Below, piece after piece: positions 23,903-33,240 of a stretch of 64,000 nucleotides of DNA. The stretch is from assembly GCA_020633295.1 (NCBI GenBank), contig JACKDW010000004.1, positions 434,001 to 498,000 on the forward strand. The letters run 5' to 3'. Below the pieces are notes generated by a model that saw only the letters and a program-made list of their open reading frames with translations, was not told where the DNA came from and searched no databases. Every line of letters begins with the position of its first letter. The stretch's first letter is position 1. This DNA comes from Myxococcales bacterium (GTDB lineage: Bacteria; Myxococcota_A; Polyangia; Nannocystales; Nannocystaceae). Made by a program: the position numbers and the translations under genes.

Positions 23903-24394
23903 GTGCTCGGATACCTCTTGCGCACCGCCCCCGTCGTCCTCCGCGCCGCGCGGCGTCCTCACCCGCAGCTCATCTCCGTGCTCGAGCGCGTCGTTCGCCC
24001 GTGGGAGCTCGACCTCAACCGACACATGAACCAGGCGGTCTACGCCCAGGTGATGGAGCTGGGGCGCCTCGACTGGGCGCTGCGCTCGCACGCCTGGCGC
24101 CGCTGGAAGGCCGGGCGCGCCCACGCGGTCGTGGCCGAGCAGCGCATCGTCTACCGCCGTGAACTCACGCTGGGCGCGCGCTACACCATCGACACGCGCG
24201 CGCGGGCGGTCGAGGGGCGGCTGCTCGCGCTGCGCAGCTACATGATCATCGACGGCCGCGTCCACGCCCGCGGCGACGCCAAGCTGATCTTCGTCGGTGA
24301 CGACGGCGTGCTCGCCGGCCCCGCCGTCGAGGCGTTGTGCGAGGGCCTGTACCCCGCGCCGCTCGCGGTCGAGGACTGGCGCGTGCGCGACTGA
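23903..24394 (+). CDS. Hotdog-fold acyl-CoA thioesterase-like protein
   Basis: A GTG start at 23903 (VLGYLLRTAPVVLRAAR) fits better than the upstream ATG at 23822, whose leader is Arg/Pro-rich and overlaps the divergent promoter region. The hotdog core is clear: RVVRPWELDLNRHMNQAVY with the conserved Asp-x-Asn-xx-His-Met-Asn pattern, then MELGRLDWALR, EQRIVYRRELTLGARYTI and LRSYMIIDGRVHARGDAKLIFV. This pattern is typical of the 4HBT_2/THEM6-like group that hydrolyses acyl-CoA thioesters. The substrate chain is unknown. The regulator at 24495 follows by 100 bp on the same strand. Confidence 0.85.
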   Translation: MLGYLLRTAPVVLRAARRPHPQLISVLERVVRPWELDLNRHMNQAVYAQVMELGRLDWALRSHAWRRWKAGRAHAVVAEQRIVYRRELTLGARYTIDTRARAVEGRLLALRSYMIIDGRVHARGDAKLIFVGDDGVLAGPAVEALCEGLYPAPLAVEDWRVRD

Positions 24395-24494
24395 GCCCGC
24401 AGACCGGGCCCGTGCGGGCGCGCGCGAGTTCTGCGAGACTGCGTCGGGAGCCCGCGACCGCGGACCCCGAACGACGCCCGCGACGCGCGCTGCC

Positions 24495-25487
24495 ATGCCC
24501 CCGACGAAGCCACGGCAGACGATCCTCGTCATCGACGACGACCCGACCAACCTCAAGGTCGCGGTCGAGTATCTCAAGGCCTACAGCTACAAGATCCTGA
24601 TCGCGCGCGACGGCGAGACCGGCATCGAGCGGGCCCAGCTCGCGCGCCCGGACCTGATCCTGCTCGACGTGCAGATGCCCGGCATCGACGGCTACGAGAC
24701 CTGCCGACGGCTCGGCGCCAACCCCGACACCGCCGGCATCCCCGTGATCTTCATGACCGCGCTCGGCTCGGCGGACCACAAGCTGCGCGGCTTCGAAGCG
24801 GGCGCGCGCGACTACGTGACCAAGCCCGTCGAGGAGCGCGTGCTGCTCGCGCGGGCGCGCGCGCACCTGCAGATCCGCGAGCTGCAGCTGCAGCTCGAGG
24901 AGCAGCGCGAGCTGCTCTCGGCGCGGGTGCTCGAGCAGCGCGCCAGCGCCGCGCGCGAGCTGGCGCACCGCGAGGTCGACGTGTCCGAGCGGACACGTCT
25001 GCTCGAGCTCGTGCGCTGGCAGAGCGCGCAGCTGCTGGACGCGACCCGCCAGCGCCTCGACGCCCCGGGCGGCCTCGCGCGCAGCGACGGCTCGCTCGTC
25101 GCGCTGCTGCGCCGGCACCTCGAGCAGGCGCGCGAGCTGCTGCAGGCCGCCGCGCGCGAGCCCAGGACCGCCGAGGCGGCCCGCGGCAACGTCGTGATCG
25201 CGCTCGAGCTGCTCGGCTCGCTCGAGCAGCGCATGCTCGACGCGGACGCGCGCGCGCCGACGCCCGCCCCCGCCCCCGGCAAGAGCCCGCTCGACGGGCT
25301 CAGCGAGCGCGAGCGCGAGATCGTCACGCTGCTCGTCCAGGGCCGCTCGGTGAAAGAGATCGCCTACGAGCTCGGGGTCGCGCGCACCACCGTCAGCACG
25401 CACCGCAAGCGCATTCTCGACAAGCTCGGCCTCCAGGACCTGCCCTCGCTCGTCAAGCTCGCGCTGGTGCACGGGGTCGTCTCATGA
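24495..25487 (+). CDS. Response regulator: REC, coiled coil, LuxR-type HTH
   Basis: Start ATG 24495. Residues 8-125 form a receiver domain: acidic pocket Asp14-Asp16 (ILVIDDDPTNLK), phospho-acceptor Asp58 in LILLDVQMPG, Thr88 in IFMTAL and Lys110 in DYVTKPVEE. A coiled coil of about 130 residues (LQIRELQLQLEEQRELLSAR onward) separates it from a C-terminal LuxR/FixJ helix-turn-helix: LSEREREIVTLLVQGRSVKE, then IAYELGVARTTVSTHRKRIL and DKLGLQDLPSLV. It should dimerise on phosphorylation and bind DNA. The linker is much longer than in NarL-type regulators. No cognate histidine kinase is adjacent; the nearest are the hybrid at 6975 and the PAS protein at 47776. Confidence 0.93.
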   Translation: MPPTKPRQTILVIDDDPTNLKVAVEYLKAYSYKILIARDGETGIERAQLARPDLILLDVQMPGIDGYETCRRLGANPDTAGIPVIFMTALGSADHKLRGFEAGARDYVTKPVEERVLLARARAHLQIRELQLQLEEQRELLSARVLEQRASAARELAHREVDVSERTRLLELVRWQSAQLLDATRQRLDAPGGLARSDGSLVALLRRHLEQARELLQAAAREPRTAEAARGNVVIALELLGSLEQRMLDADARAPTPAPAPGKSPLDGLSEREREIVTLLVQGRSVKEIAYELGVARTTVSTHRKRILDKLGLQDLPSLVKLALVHGVVS

Positions 25488-25523
25488 CCCGCCGCGCGCG
25501 GCGTCCGGGCGTCACCCCGGTCG

Positions 25524-26507
25524 ATGATCCTGCATGATTGCGGGGTGACCCCACGACCCTCGCTCCGGTCCGCGCATCTCCCTATGACGAGCGGCGCGTC
25601 ATGCTTCGCGATCGCGCTGCTGCTCGCGGCCTGCTTTCAGGACCAAGGCCCGGAGGGGCGCCCCGAGGAGAGCTCGGACTCGCAGACGACCGTCGCGGTC
25701 ACGAGCACCGAAGCCACCGCGACCACGGGCGGCACGACCGGCGCCGCGACGACCGACGCGGGCAGCACCTCCCCGGGGACCACCGGGTCGTCGACGGGCG
25801 TGACCACCACGTCCACGACGAGCGCCTCGAGCGCGACCGAGGTCGGCAGCACGAGCTCGCCCGAGACCGGCGACGACGAGTGCGTCTCGCCGATGGCGGA
25901 CTGCGACGGCGACCCCGCGGGCGTCTGCGAGGTCAACACCGACACGGACCTCCAGCACTGCGGGCAGTGTGACTCCCCCTGCGACGGCGAGTGCAGCGAC
26001 GGCGCGTGCTGGTCCTCCCGCTACGTGTTCATCACGAACGTCGCCGCGACGGGCTTCGCCGGCGTCGACACCGTGGACTCCTTCTGTAATAACCAAGCCG
26101 GGTTCGCGGGCCTGCCCGGCACCTACGCCGCGTGGATCAGCGACGCGAACTCGAGCCCCGCGACCCGCTTCACCCACTCCACGGTCCCCTACGTGCTGCT
26201 CAACGACCTCGTCGTGGCGAACGACTGGGCAGACTTGACCAACGGCAGCATCAAGACGCGGATCAACGTGTCGGAGTTTGAGAACATCATCGAGGGCGGC
26301 TGCTCCGTGACCGGCGTGTGGACGGCGACGACCCCGAGCGGAGGCTACGCGGGCGGGCCCGACTGCGAAGGCTGGACCACCAACGAAGACCAGATCTCGG
26401 CAGGGGTGCTGGGCTCGGCGGGCGAGTCCAATTCGAAGTGGACCGAGGGCGGGTGCTCCGAGCGCTCCTGCGGTGAAGCGGCGCATGTGTACTGCTTCCA
26501 GCAGTAG
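25524..26507 (+). CDS. DUF1554-like surface lipoprotein with Thr/Ser linker
   Basis: The start is either ATG 25524 or ATG 25584; the upstream one supplies the basic N-region for signal ASCFAIALLLAACFQ, whose lipobox is LLAAC. About 90 residues of Thr/Ser/Gly linker follow, then a Cys-rich loop (CGQCDSPCDGECSDGACW). The C-terminal half matches a DUF1554/endostatin-like domain: YVFITNVAATGFAGVDTVDSFC, FAGLPGTYAAWISDANSSPATRF, YVLLNDLVVANDWADLTNGSIKTRINVSE, and a final CGEAAHVYCFQQ. Such domains decorate surface lipoproteins in Myxococcota and Leptospira; their function is unknown. Confidence 0.85.
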   Translation: MILHDCGVTPRPSLRSAHLPMTSGASCFAIALLLAACFQDQGPEGRPEESSDSQTTVAVTSTEATATTGGTTGAATTDAGSTSPGTTGSSTGVTTTSTTSASSATEVGSTSSPETGDDECVSPMADCDGDPAGVCEVNTDTDLQHCGQCDSPCDGECSDGACWSSRYVFITNVAATGFAGVDTVDSFCNNQAGFAGLPGTYAAWISDANSSPATRFTHSTVPYVLLNDLVVANDWADLTNGSIKTRINVSEFENIIEGGCSVTGVWTATTPSGGYAGGPDCEGWTTNEDQISAGVLGSAGESNSKWTEGGCSERSCGEAAHVYCFQQ

Positions 26508-26516
26508 CGACTTCGG

Positions 26517-26645
26517 CTACGTCTTGCGATTACAACGACTTCTCGGCTTCGCCGATCCCTCCTCCACGATCTCTCCAGTCGCGGGATCGATTCGGGCGAT
26601 GGCCGCGCGCGTCGCGTTCGGCGACAGGTACACGGCCAACTCCAC
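26517..26645 (-). CDS. Possible small protein, 42 residues
   Basis: A GTG at 26645 is preceded at ideal spacing by GGAGGA (GGAGGA, five bases, GTG). The frame encodes VELAVYLSPNATRAAIARI, then DPATGEIVEEGSAKPRSRCN and RKT, ending in TAG at 26517. The composition is balanced and not the Arg/Ala-only pattern of GC artefacts. It follows the giant kinase gene on the same strand by 88 bp and converges with the DUF1554 lipoprotein. No homology recognised; it could also be the remnant of a longer gene. Confidence 0.35.
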   Translation of the reverse strand: MELAVYLSPNATRAAIARIDPATGEIVEEGSAKPRSRCNRKT

Positions 26646-26732
26646 GCGGGTCCTCCACTATTTCTCCAGAGCAGCGGCGAGTCGGCGCTCGTGCCCTGAC
26701 CGGCGCGTGGCGCCGCCGCGCCGCGGGTCGAC

Positions 26733-29700
26733 TCAGCGCGCGTCGACGGGCTCGCAGTAGGTCGTCAGGGCCTCGCGCTCGCGCGTGAACACGGCGAGCC
26801 GCTCGCACGCGATCGCGATGAGCCGCGCGGGCGGCACGGGCCACGCGATCGAGCCGTCAGGGCGCGCGAGGCCGATGCGATGCCCGAGCGTGGCGATGAG
26901 CTCGCCCCGCGCGGGGTCCCAGATCTTCGCGCTGCGATCGCCGCTCGCCGTCACGAGCCGCGCGCCGTCCGGCGAGAACTCGACGCTCCGGACGTCCTCG
27001 GCGTGCCCGGCGAGCGTCCAGAGCAGCTCGCCGCCGCGCGCGTCCCAGATCTTCGCGGTCCCGTCGCGCGAGCCCGTCGCGATCCTCGTCCCGTCGGGCG
27101 CGTACGCGAGCGCGAGCACCCAGTCCTCGTGGCCGCGCAGCGCCATGAGCCGCGCGCCGTCGGCGGGGCTCCACAGGTACACGGTCGGCTCCTCGCCGAC
27201 CGAGGCGAGCTGGGCGCCGTCGGGGGAGTACGCGACCGCCAAGACGTCGCGCGCGTGCGCGCGGAGGAGCTGCTGCTGCGCCCCTGAGCTCGAGCTCCAC
27301 AGGCGCACCGTGTCGTCCTTGCTCGCCGTCGCCAGCTGGGCCCCGTCCGGAGAGAACGCGAGGTGATTGATGTCGTCGGTGTGACCCTCCATGCTCGCCA
27401 CGAGCGCGCCCGAGCTCGGGTCCCAGACGCGCGCGAGGTTGTCGAAGCTCCCGGTCGCGAGCCGGGCGCCGTCGCGGGTGAACGCGACGGCGATGATCGG
27501 CGCGCTGCTGGCCCGCATCGAGACGAGCTCCGCGCCGGTCTCCACGCTCCAGACCCGCGTCACGCCGTGGAAGTCGCCGGTCGCGACGCGCGCGCTGTCG
27601 GGCGTGAAGGCGAGCGTGGCGACCGTCACGCCGACCTCGAGCACCCCCTGCGGCGCGCCGGTCTCCGCGTCCCAGATCCTCGTGGTGCCGTCAAACCCGG
27701 CCGTCGCCAGGTACGCGCCGTTCGGCGCGTAGGCGACGGCGTAGAGCTCGTTGGTGTGGCCGCGCAGCTCGAGGAGCCGGTCCCCGCGCGCGGCGTCCCA
27801 GATCTTCGCGGTCGCGTCGGTGCTGACCGTTGCGACACGTCGCCCGTCGGGCGAGAACACGGCGCCGTACAGCTCGCTCTCGTGCCCGCGCACCGTCGTG
27901 AGCGCGGCGTGGACGGTGGCGTCCCAGAGCCGCGCGGTCCCGTCGCTGCTCGTGGTCACCAGGCGGCGCCCGTCAGGCGCGTAGGCGAGCGCCTCGCCCG
28001 TGCTCTCGTGACCCTTGAGCGTCGCCAGGTGGGCGCCTGTCTCGGCGTCCCAGAGCCGCGCGGTGTTGTCGAAGCTCGCCGTCGCGATCCGGCGACCGTC
28101 CGGCGCGTACGCGAGCGCGTGGACCTCGCTCGCGTGCCCGCGCAGCTCGGCGAGCAGCGTGCCGCGATCGACGGACCAGACGCGCGTGGTGCCGTCCTTG
28201 CTCGCCGTCGCCAGGCGCTCGCCCGCGGGGGAGAACGCCAGCCTGACCACGCTGTTCTGGTGCCCCTCGAGGGTCCGGCGGAGCGCGCCCGTGCGCCCGT
28301 CCCAGAGCTTGGCGGTCCCCGCCCCGCACGCGGTGGCGACCGTGTCCCCGTCGGGCGAGAACTTGACATCGTAGAGGGTGGAGCCATGTCCGCCCATGGT
28401 CGCCAGCGCCGCGCCGGTCTCGACGTCCCAGAGCCTCGCGGTCTTATCCTGGCTCGCGGTCGCGAGCCGCGCGCCGTCCGGCGAGAACGCGAGCGCCCGG
28501 ATCACGCTCTCGTGGCCCTCGAGCACGCGCTGCAGCGCGCCGGTGCGCGCGTCCCAGAGCCGCGCGGCGCCGTCGAGGCTGGCCGTCGCGACGCGCTCGC
28601 CACCGGGCGAAAAGGCCAGGCTGTAGACGCTGCGGCGGTGGCCCTCGAGCCGGGCGACCAGCGCGCCCGTGCGGGCGTCCCAGAGCCGCGCGACCCCGGA
28701 GTCGCCGCCGGTCACCACCCGCGCGCCGTCCGGCGCGAAGGCGACCGCGCGCACCGTGGTCTCGTCGTCCGCGAGCGTGTGGAGCACCGCGCCGGTCTCC
28801 GCGCTCCAGATCTTCGCCGTCCCGTCGGTGCTGCCCGTCACGAAGCGCGCGCCGCCCGGCGCGTACGCGACCGCGATCACGCCGCGCGCGTGGTCCCGGA
28901 GGACGCGCTCGGCCTCGACCACGATCGCGTCCTCGGCGAGCACGCGCTCGAGACCTTGAACCGCCTCTTGGGGCAGGTCGACGAAGTCCGGGGCGAAGTC
29001 CGCGACCGCCTGCACCCCCAGCGCGAGCGCCTCCGCCTCACGGTCCTCCGGGATCAACATCCGCGCGCGCAGGCCTCGCTGCACGCTCAGCGACACGCGC
29101 TGCGTCTGGCGCTCGAGCTCGAGCGCGCGCATGGCCTCGACGACCCGGGCTTTCTCCTCGCTGATGTCGCGGCTCTTCGCGTGGATCTCGGCGTTCTTCT
29201 GCAGCACCACGATGACGATCGCGGCGGCCAGCGCGAGCAGCCCGGCGATCGCCAGGCGAGCCCGCCGCGCCCGCGCCCGCACGACTCGCTCGCTCTGCTC
29301 GAGGAACTCGTGCTCGTGATCGTTGAGCGAGACCACGCTCGCCGCGAGCACGCGCCGCGCCTCCTCGACGCGCGCGCGCCCCCACAAGAATTCACGCTCC
29401 CCCCGCGCGCGCCACTGCGCGGCGTCCCGCGCGAGCGCCTGTCGCAGCCGCAGCGCGTCGCGGTCGGCGTTGAGCCACACGACCAGGGTGGACCACTCGC
29501 GCAGCAGCGCCTCGTGGGCGATCTCCACGTACTCGACCCCGCTCTGCTCGGTCGCGACCAGCACGCGCGCGCGACCGATGAGCGCGTCCAGGACGCGCCG
29601 CGTGGCCGGGTCCTCGCCGAGCTCGTCCGCGCGCGCGCGTCGTCGCGTGTCCCCGGAGGTGTCGCCGCCGAGGTGCACGAGGCGCGTCATGAGCCGGCGG

Positions 29701-32309
29701 GTCGCCACGGTCGCCTCGAGCCCGAGCTCCGCGCGCAGCTCGTCGAGCGCGCGCTCGGCCGCGAACGCGATCGCGCCCTCGATCCCGCCGGTCTCCTCAT
29801 AGGTCGCAAAGGACAGGAGACGACGCGCGCGATCACGACGCTGCCACAGCTCGCGCAGCACGTGCTGCAGCAGCGGCAGGCGGCCGGCCTGCTCGGCCGC
29901 GCCGGACACCAGCTTCTCGAGGAGCGCGGGCTCGACGCGGTAGCCCACGCGGCGCGCGGGTCGCTCGATCGCCACGCGGAGCTGACGCTCACCCATCGGC
30001 GGGAGCGCGAAGTAGGTGCCGCTCCGCAGCGCCCGCGCGAGCGCGCCGACCTCGAGGCAGCGCTGCACGAAGTCAGCCCGCAGGGTCGCCAGCACCCAGA
30101 GCCCGCCGGCGGCGCCCCCCGCGTCGCGCGTCGCGTTCACGAGGTTGTCGACGAAGGCCATCGCCCCCCGCGGCTCGCCCGACGGCTCGAGGCGCGCCTC
30201 GGTGAACAGCTCTTCGAGCTGGTCGATCACGAGCAGACACGACGCACCGCCGCGCGCGCGCGCGAACGCCCGCAGCCTCCCGCCGTCGGCGAGCAGCTCG
30301 TCGCGCAGCCGCGCGCGACGGCGATCGTCGTCGCCCTCGCCCTCGCCCTCGGACGACATCATCACGAGCGCGCGCGCCAGCGCGTCACAGGGGCTGCGAC
30401 CTGGCCGAAGCGTCACGATGCTCCAGTCGCGACCGCCGCCGAGCACCCCGGCCCGCAGCGCCGGGCACACGCCGGCCAGCACCAGCGAGGACTTCCCCGA
30501 TCCCGACGCGCCGATCAGCGTCAGGAAGCGCGTCTCGCCGTCGCGGATCCGTGACAGCAGGTCCTCGACCTCGGCCTCTCGCCCGAACATCCAGCGAGCG
30601 TCACGCTCGCGGAAGGCCTGCAGGCCCCGGTAGGGGCTGAGCGAGTCCGCGGCCACCCCCTGGCGACGAGCCTCGCGCTCGAGCCAGTCCGCTCGTCGCG
30701 GATCGACCCCCACGAGCGCGGCCAGCTGATCGAGCCCCCCCGCCCAGTCGGCCTCGTCGAGGTCAACGCCCTCGGCGCGGTCGCTCACCGGCAGATGGCG
30801 CCGCGCGGCGCCCGGGAGGCCGACGCGGAGCACGCTCGCGGGCTCACGCTCGACGCGAGCGCGCAGCGCCGCCGCGTACTCGTGCTCCGGGTCCCAGCCG
30901 CGCGCGCCGTGGCAGACCAGGACCGCAGGCGCGTCGCGCAGCGCGGCCTCGAGCGGCGCGCGCCAGTCGGCGTCGGGGTCGAGCTCCCACATGTCGAGCC
31001 ACGGACGGACGCCGCGGTCGAGCAGCTCCTCGCACAGGCGACGAACGAGCAGCGCGTCGCCGCGGTCGTGCGCGACGAACACGTAGTCCGGCGGCGCCCG
31101 CTCGTTCGCCGCGTCGGCGGCCTCGCCGGCCTCGATCGCGGCCAGCAGCGCGCGCATCGACTCGTGGCGCTCCTCGGGCGCGACGCGGAGCCCTCGCAGC
31201 ACCACGCGCCGCAGCCACAGCGGCACCGCGGCGCCGCGAGGGGTCGCGCGCACGTCCCCGCGCAGCGTCGCCGCGCGCAGCTGCCCGAGGGTCTCGCCGG
31301 CGAAGGGTCGCGCGTCGTAGAGCGCCTCGAAGAGCGCGACGCAGTAGCTAAATTGATCGCTCGCGACGTCCGCGCGCTGCCCTAGATGTTGCTCTGGGGA
31401 CATATACGCCGGGGTCCCGAGCAGCGCGCCGGTCATCGTCAACGACGGGTGCGTGGACATCGACGCGCGCAGGCTCGACGACGACGCGGTCGTCGTCGTC
31501 GTCGACGCGACCACGGCGTCCACGGGCTCACCGAGCTCCTCGCGCTCCGACCGGGCCAGGCCGAAGTCCATCACGCGCACGCGCCCGTCGGCGCCGATCA
31601 TCACGTTGTCGGGCTTGAAGTCGCGGTGGACCAGCTCCTTGTCGTGCGCGGCGATCAGGCCGCGCGCCGCGTCCTTGAACACGCCGAGGAGCTCCGAGAG
31701 GGTCCGCGGCGCGTCCGCGAGCCACCGCCGCAGCGTGACGCCCTCGATGTACTCCATGACGATGAACGTGGACTCGCCGACCTCGCCGATCTCGTAGACC
31801 GGCACGACGTTGGGGTGCGAGAGCTTCGCCATCGCTCGCGCCTCTCGCAGCAGCCGCTCGCGCAGGAGCGAGTCGCCGCGCACCTGGAGCTGCTTGATCG
31901 CGACCTGGCGACCCAGCATCGTGTCCTCGGCGACGTACACCACGCCCATGCCGCCGCGCCCGAGCTCACCCTGGATGCGGTAGTGATCGAGCTGGTCGAC
32001 CGCGCGAGCGCTCGCCGGCGCGTGCCCGGCCACGCGCGTCTGATCCAGCGGGTCGCCGCGATCGCGGGCTTGGCTGGCGACCGTGGCCGCGAGCTCGACG
32101 CGCGCCGCGTCGCCGGAGCGCATCGTCGGCCCGACGACGAGCGGATCCCGGGAGGCTCCCCGGCGCGCGTCGGCGGGCGCGGCGAGCATCGTGTCAGCCG
32201 CGAGCGAGTCGCCAGGCGACGCGTCTTCGTGCAGACGACGCGCCTGTAGCTCGCGCTCGCGCGAGCGTCGACCACCTGGTCCTTCGGCCATCGGTCCGGA
32301 TTCTCCCAC
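26733..32309 (-). CDS. Ser/Thr kinase-TIR-STAND NTPase-WD40 fusion protein
   Basis: 1,858 residues from GTG 32309, or six fewer from ATG 32291. Order: disordered N-terminus; kinase (about 110-395) with GELGRGGMGVVYVAED, Lys139, HRDFKPDN, DFGLA and a Thr/Ser-rich activation insert; TIR-like domain (about 408-535) with DYVFVAHDRGDALLVRRLCEE, PWLDMWELDPDADW and GWDPEHEY, where Glu477 is a candidate catalytic Glu; STAND ATPase (about 560-960) with Walker A GASGSGKSS (600-608) and Walker B LLVIDQLEELF; one membrane helix (near 1010-1030); coiled coil; then 16 consecutive WD40 repeats (about 1136-1813) of the SPDGxxxATxSxDxTxRLWD type. The frame is intact over 5.6 kb. Kinase plus STAND plus WD40 is known in myxobacteria and cyanobacteria; the internal TIR makes it unusual. 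The role, receptor signalling or cell-death immunity, is inference. Confidence 0.93.
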   Translation of the reverse strand: MGESGPMAEGPGGRRSRERELQARRLHEDASPGDSLAADTMLAAPADARRGASRDPLVVGPTMRSGDAARVELAATVASQARDRGDPLDQTRVAGHAPASARAVDQLDHYRIQGELGRGGMGVVYVAEDTMLGRQVAIKQLQVRGDSLLRERLLREARAMAKLSHPNVVPVYEIGEVGESTFIVMEYIEGVTLRRWLADAPRTLSELLGVFKDAARGLIAAHDKELVHRDFKPDNVMIGADGRVRVMDFGLARSEREELGEPVDAVVASTTTTTASSSSLRASMSTHPSLTMTGALLGTPAYMSPEQHLGQRADVASDQFSYCVALFEALYDARPFAGETLGQLRAATLRGDVRATPRGAAVPLWLRRVVLRGLRVAPEERHESMRALLAAIEAGEAADAANERAPPDYVFVAHDRGDALLVRRLCEELLDRGVRPWLDMWELDPDADWRAPLEAALRDAPAVLVCHGARGWDPEHEYAAALRARVEREPASVLRVGLPGAARRHLPVSDRAEGVDLDEADWAGGLDQLAALVGVDPRRADWLEREARRQGVAADSLSPYRGLQAFRERDARWMFGREAEVEDLLSRIRDGETRFLTLIGASGSGKSSLVLAGVCPALRAGVLGGGRDWSIVTLRPGRSPCDALARALVMMSSEGEGEGDDDRRRARLRDELLADGGRLRAFARARGGASCLLVIDQLEELFTEARLEPSGEPRGAMAFVDNLVNATRDAGGAAGGLWVLATLRADFVQRCLEVGALARALRSGTYFALPPMGERQLRVAIERPARRVGYRVEPALLEKLVSGAAEQAGRLPLLQHVLRELWQRRDRARRLLSFATYEETGGIEGAIAFAAERALDELRAELGLEATVATRRLMTRLVHLGGDTSGDTRRRARADELGEDPATRRVLDALIGRARVLVATEQSGVEYVEIAHEALLREWSTLVVWLNADRDALRLRQALARDAAQWRARGEREFLWGRARVEEARRVLAASVVSLNDHEHEFLEQSERVVRARARRARLAIAGLLALAAAIVIVVLQKNAEIHAKSRDISEEKARVVEAMRALELERQTQRVSLSVQRGLRARMLIPEDREAEALALGVQAVADFAPDFVDLPQEAVQGLERVLAEDAIVVEAERVLRDHARGVIAVAYAPGGARFVTGSTDGTAKIWSAETGAVLHTLADDETTVRAVAFAPDGARVVTGGDSGVARLWDARTGALVARLEGHRRSVYSLAFSPGGERVATASLDGAARLWDARTGALQRVLEGHESVIRALAFSPDGARLATASQDKTARLWDVETGAALATMGGHGSTLYDVKFSPDGDTVATACGAGTAKLWDGRTGALRRTLEGHQNSVVRLAFSPAGERLATASKDGTTRVWSVDRGTLLAELRGHASEVHALAYAPDGRRIATASFDNTARLWDAETGAHLATLKGHESTGEALAYAPDGRRLVTTSSDGTARLWDATVHAALTTVRGHESELYGAVFSPDGRRVATVSTDATAKIWDAARGDRLLELRGHTNELYAVAYAPNGAYLATAGFDGTTRIWDAETGAPQGVLEVGVTVATLAFTPDSARVATGDFHGVTRVWSVETGAELVSMRASSAPIIAVAFTRDGARLATGSFDNLARVWDPSSGALVASMEGHTDDINHLAFSPDGAQLATASKDDTVRLWSSSSGAQQQLLRAHARDVLAVAYSPDGAQLASVGEEPTVYLWSPADGARLMALRGHEDWVLALAYAPDGTRIATGSRDGTAKIWDARGGELLWTLAGHAEDVRSVEFSPDGARLVTASGDRSAKIWDPARGELIATLGHRIGLARPDGSIAWPVPPARLIAIACERLAVFTREREALTTYCEPVDAR

Positions 32310-32361
32310 ACTCGCCTCGGCCGGCCGCGAGCGCGAAAACGCCAGCGGCGTGACCGCGCCG

Positions 32362-33105
32362 CTACCTGCTCAAGAGCCGCCTGCGCGCGCGACGGACGAG
32401 CTCCCGAAGGAGCGGCGCGAGCAGCCGGCTCGAGGTGACGGCGATGGCCGGGAGCGCGTATCCTTCGCGCCAGCGCGGGTTCTCCCGGGTGTAGTCGACG
32501 AAGGCCTGCTCGCGCCCGTGGGCCGCCAGCCAGCGCTCGGACAGCGGGGGCGGCCGCGTCGGCATCTCGACCAGCGGGTCCGCAGCGTCCCAGCCGGGGA
32601 AGCGCTCACCCATGGCGTGCACGAGGAAGCCGCGCTCCCAGCGCGGGATCGCCGGATCGCCGACCGTCCAGAAGTCCACGAGCGGCGCGAGCCGGACGTA
32701 GCTCTGCAGGTAGGCCGCGTTCACCGCGACGATCGGACGTCCACGGCTCGCCACCAGCAAGCGCAGGCCGAGCCGCGCGCCCGCGCGCGAGGCCGCCGGG
32801 TGACCGCGCCAGCTGGGGTGGATCATCCAGTACTCGGGCTGGAGGTCGAGGAAGCGTCGCCCGGCCCAGGTCCGAAGCGCGTAGATCCACACGGACATCC
32901 CGCGCAGCCGCGCCGCGCGGTCGCGCATCAGCAACACCTGGTTCGCGCGTCGACACAAGCCCGCGAACCACCGGAAGTCCTCGCGTTCGTCGACGCCCGA
33001 CCGGAGGGTCATGACCTCGGCGCGGAGCGACCACATTTCGCGCAGCGTCGGCTCGTCGAGCCGCGCGCCGCGGGTGAGCAGGACGTCAAGAGCCGGCATT
33101 CCCAT
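32362..33105 (-). CDS. Unknown protein, GNAT-like N-terminus
   Basis: Chosen start is ATG 33105 (MGMPALDVLLTRGARLDEP); an upstream GTG at 33168 would add an Arg-rich leader. The segment LREMWSLRAEVMTLRSGVDE is reminiscent of the first helices of some acetyltransferases, and MIHPSWRGHP could be a partial acetyl-CoA loop, but no full GNAT motif A is visible. The C-terminus is basic (RELVRRARRRLLSR). It lies 53 bp upstream of the giant kinase on the same strand and may be co-transcribed with it. I would treat it as hypothetical. Confidence 0.7.
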   Translation of the reverse strand: MGMPALDVLLTRGARLDEPTLREMWSLRAEVMTLRSGVDEREDFRWFAGLCRRANQVLLMRDRAARLRGMSVWIYALRTWAGRRFLDLQPEYWMIHPSWRGHPAASRAGARLGLRLLVASRGRPIVAVNAAYLQSYVRLAPLVDFWTVGDPAIPRWERGFLVHAMGERFPGWDAADPLVEMPTRPPPLSERWLAAHGREQAFVDYTRENPRWREGYALPAIAVTSSRLLAPLLRELVRRARRRLLSR

Positions 33106-33240
33106 CGGTGACGCGAGATATCGTCGACGACGGCTGCGGGGGTCAAGCGGCTCACGGCGGGCGCACACCGACGAAGCGCGACTCGGTCCACCATGAGAAA
33201 GCGGTCCCCGCGTCCGCGAGCTTCACGCTACGTTGAAGCC

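Noticed and set aside
26870..28900. Regular DNA periodicity of about 126 bp that might suggest a repeat array
   Set aside because: It corresponds exactly to the WD40 coding units, not to a CRISPR or noncoding array.
27363..30554. Open frame of 1,063 codons opposite the WD40 giant
   Set aside because: Antisense of the repeat-rich gene; its own repetition merely mirrors the WD40 units.
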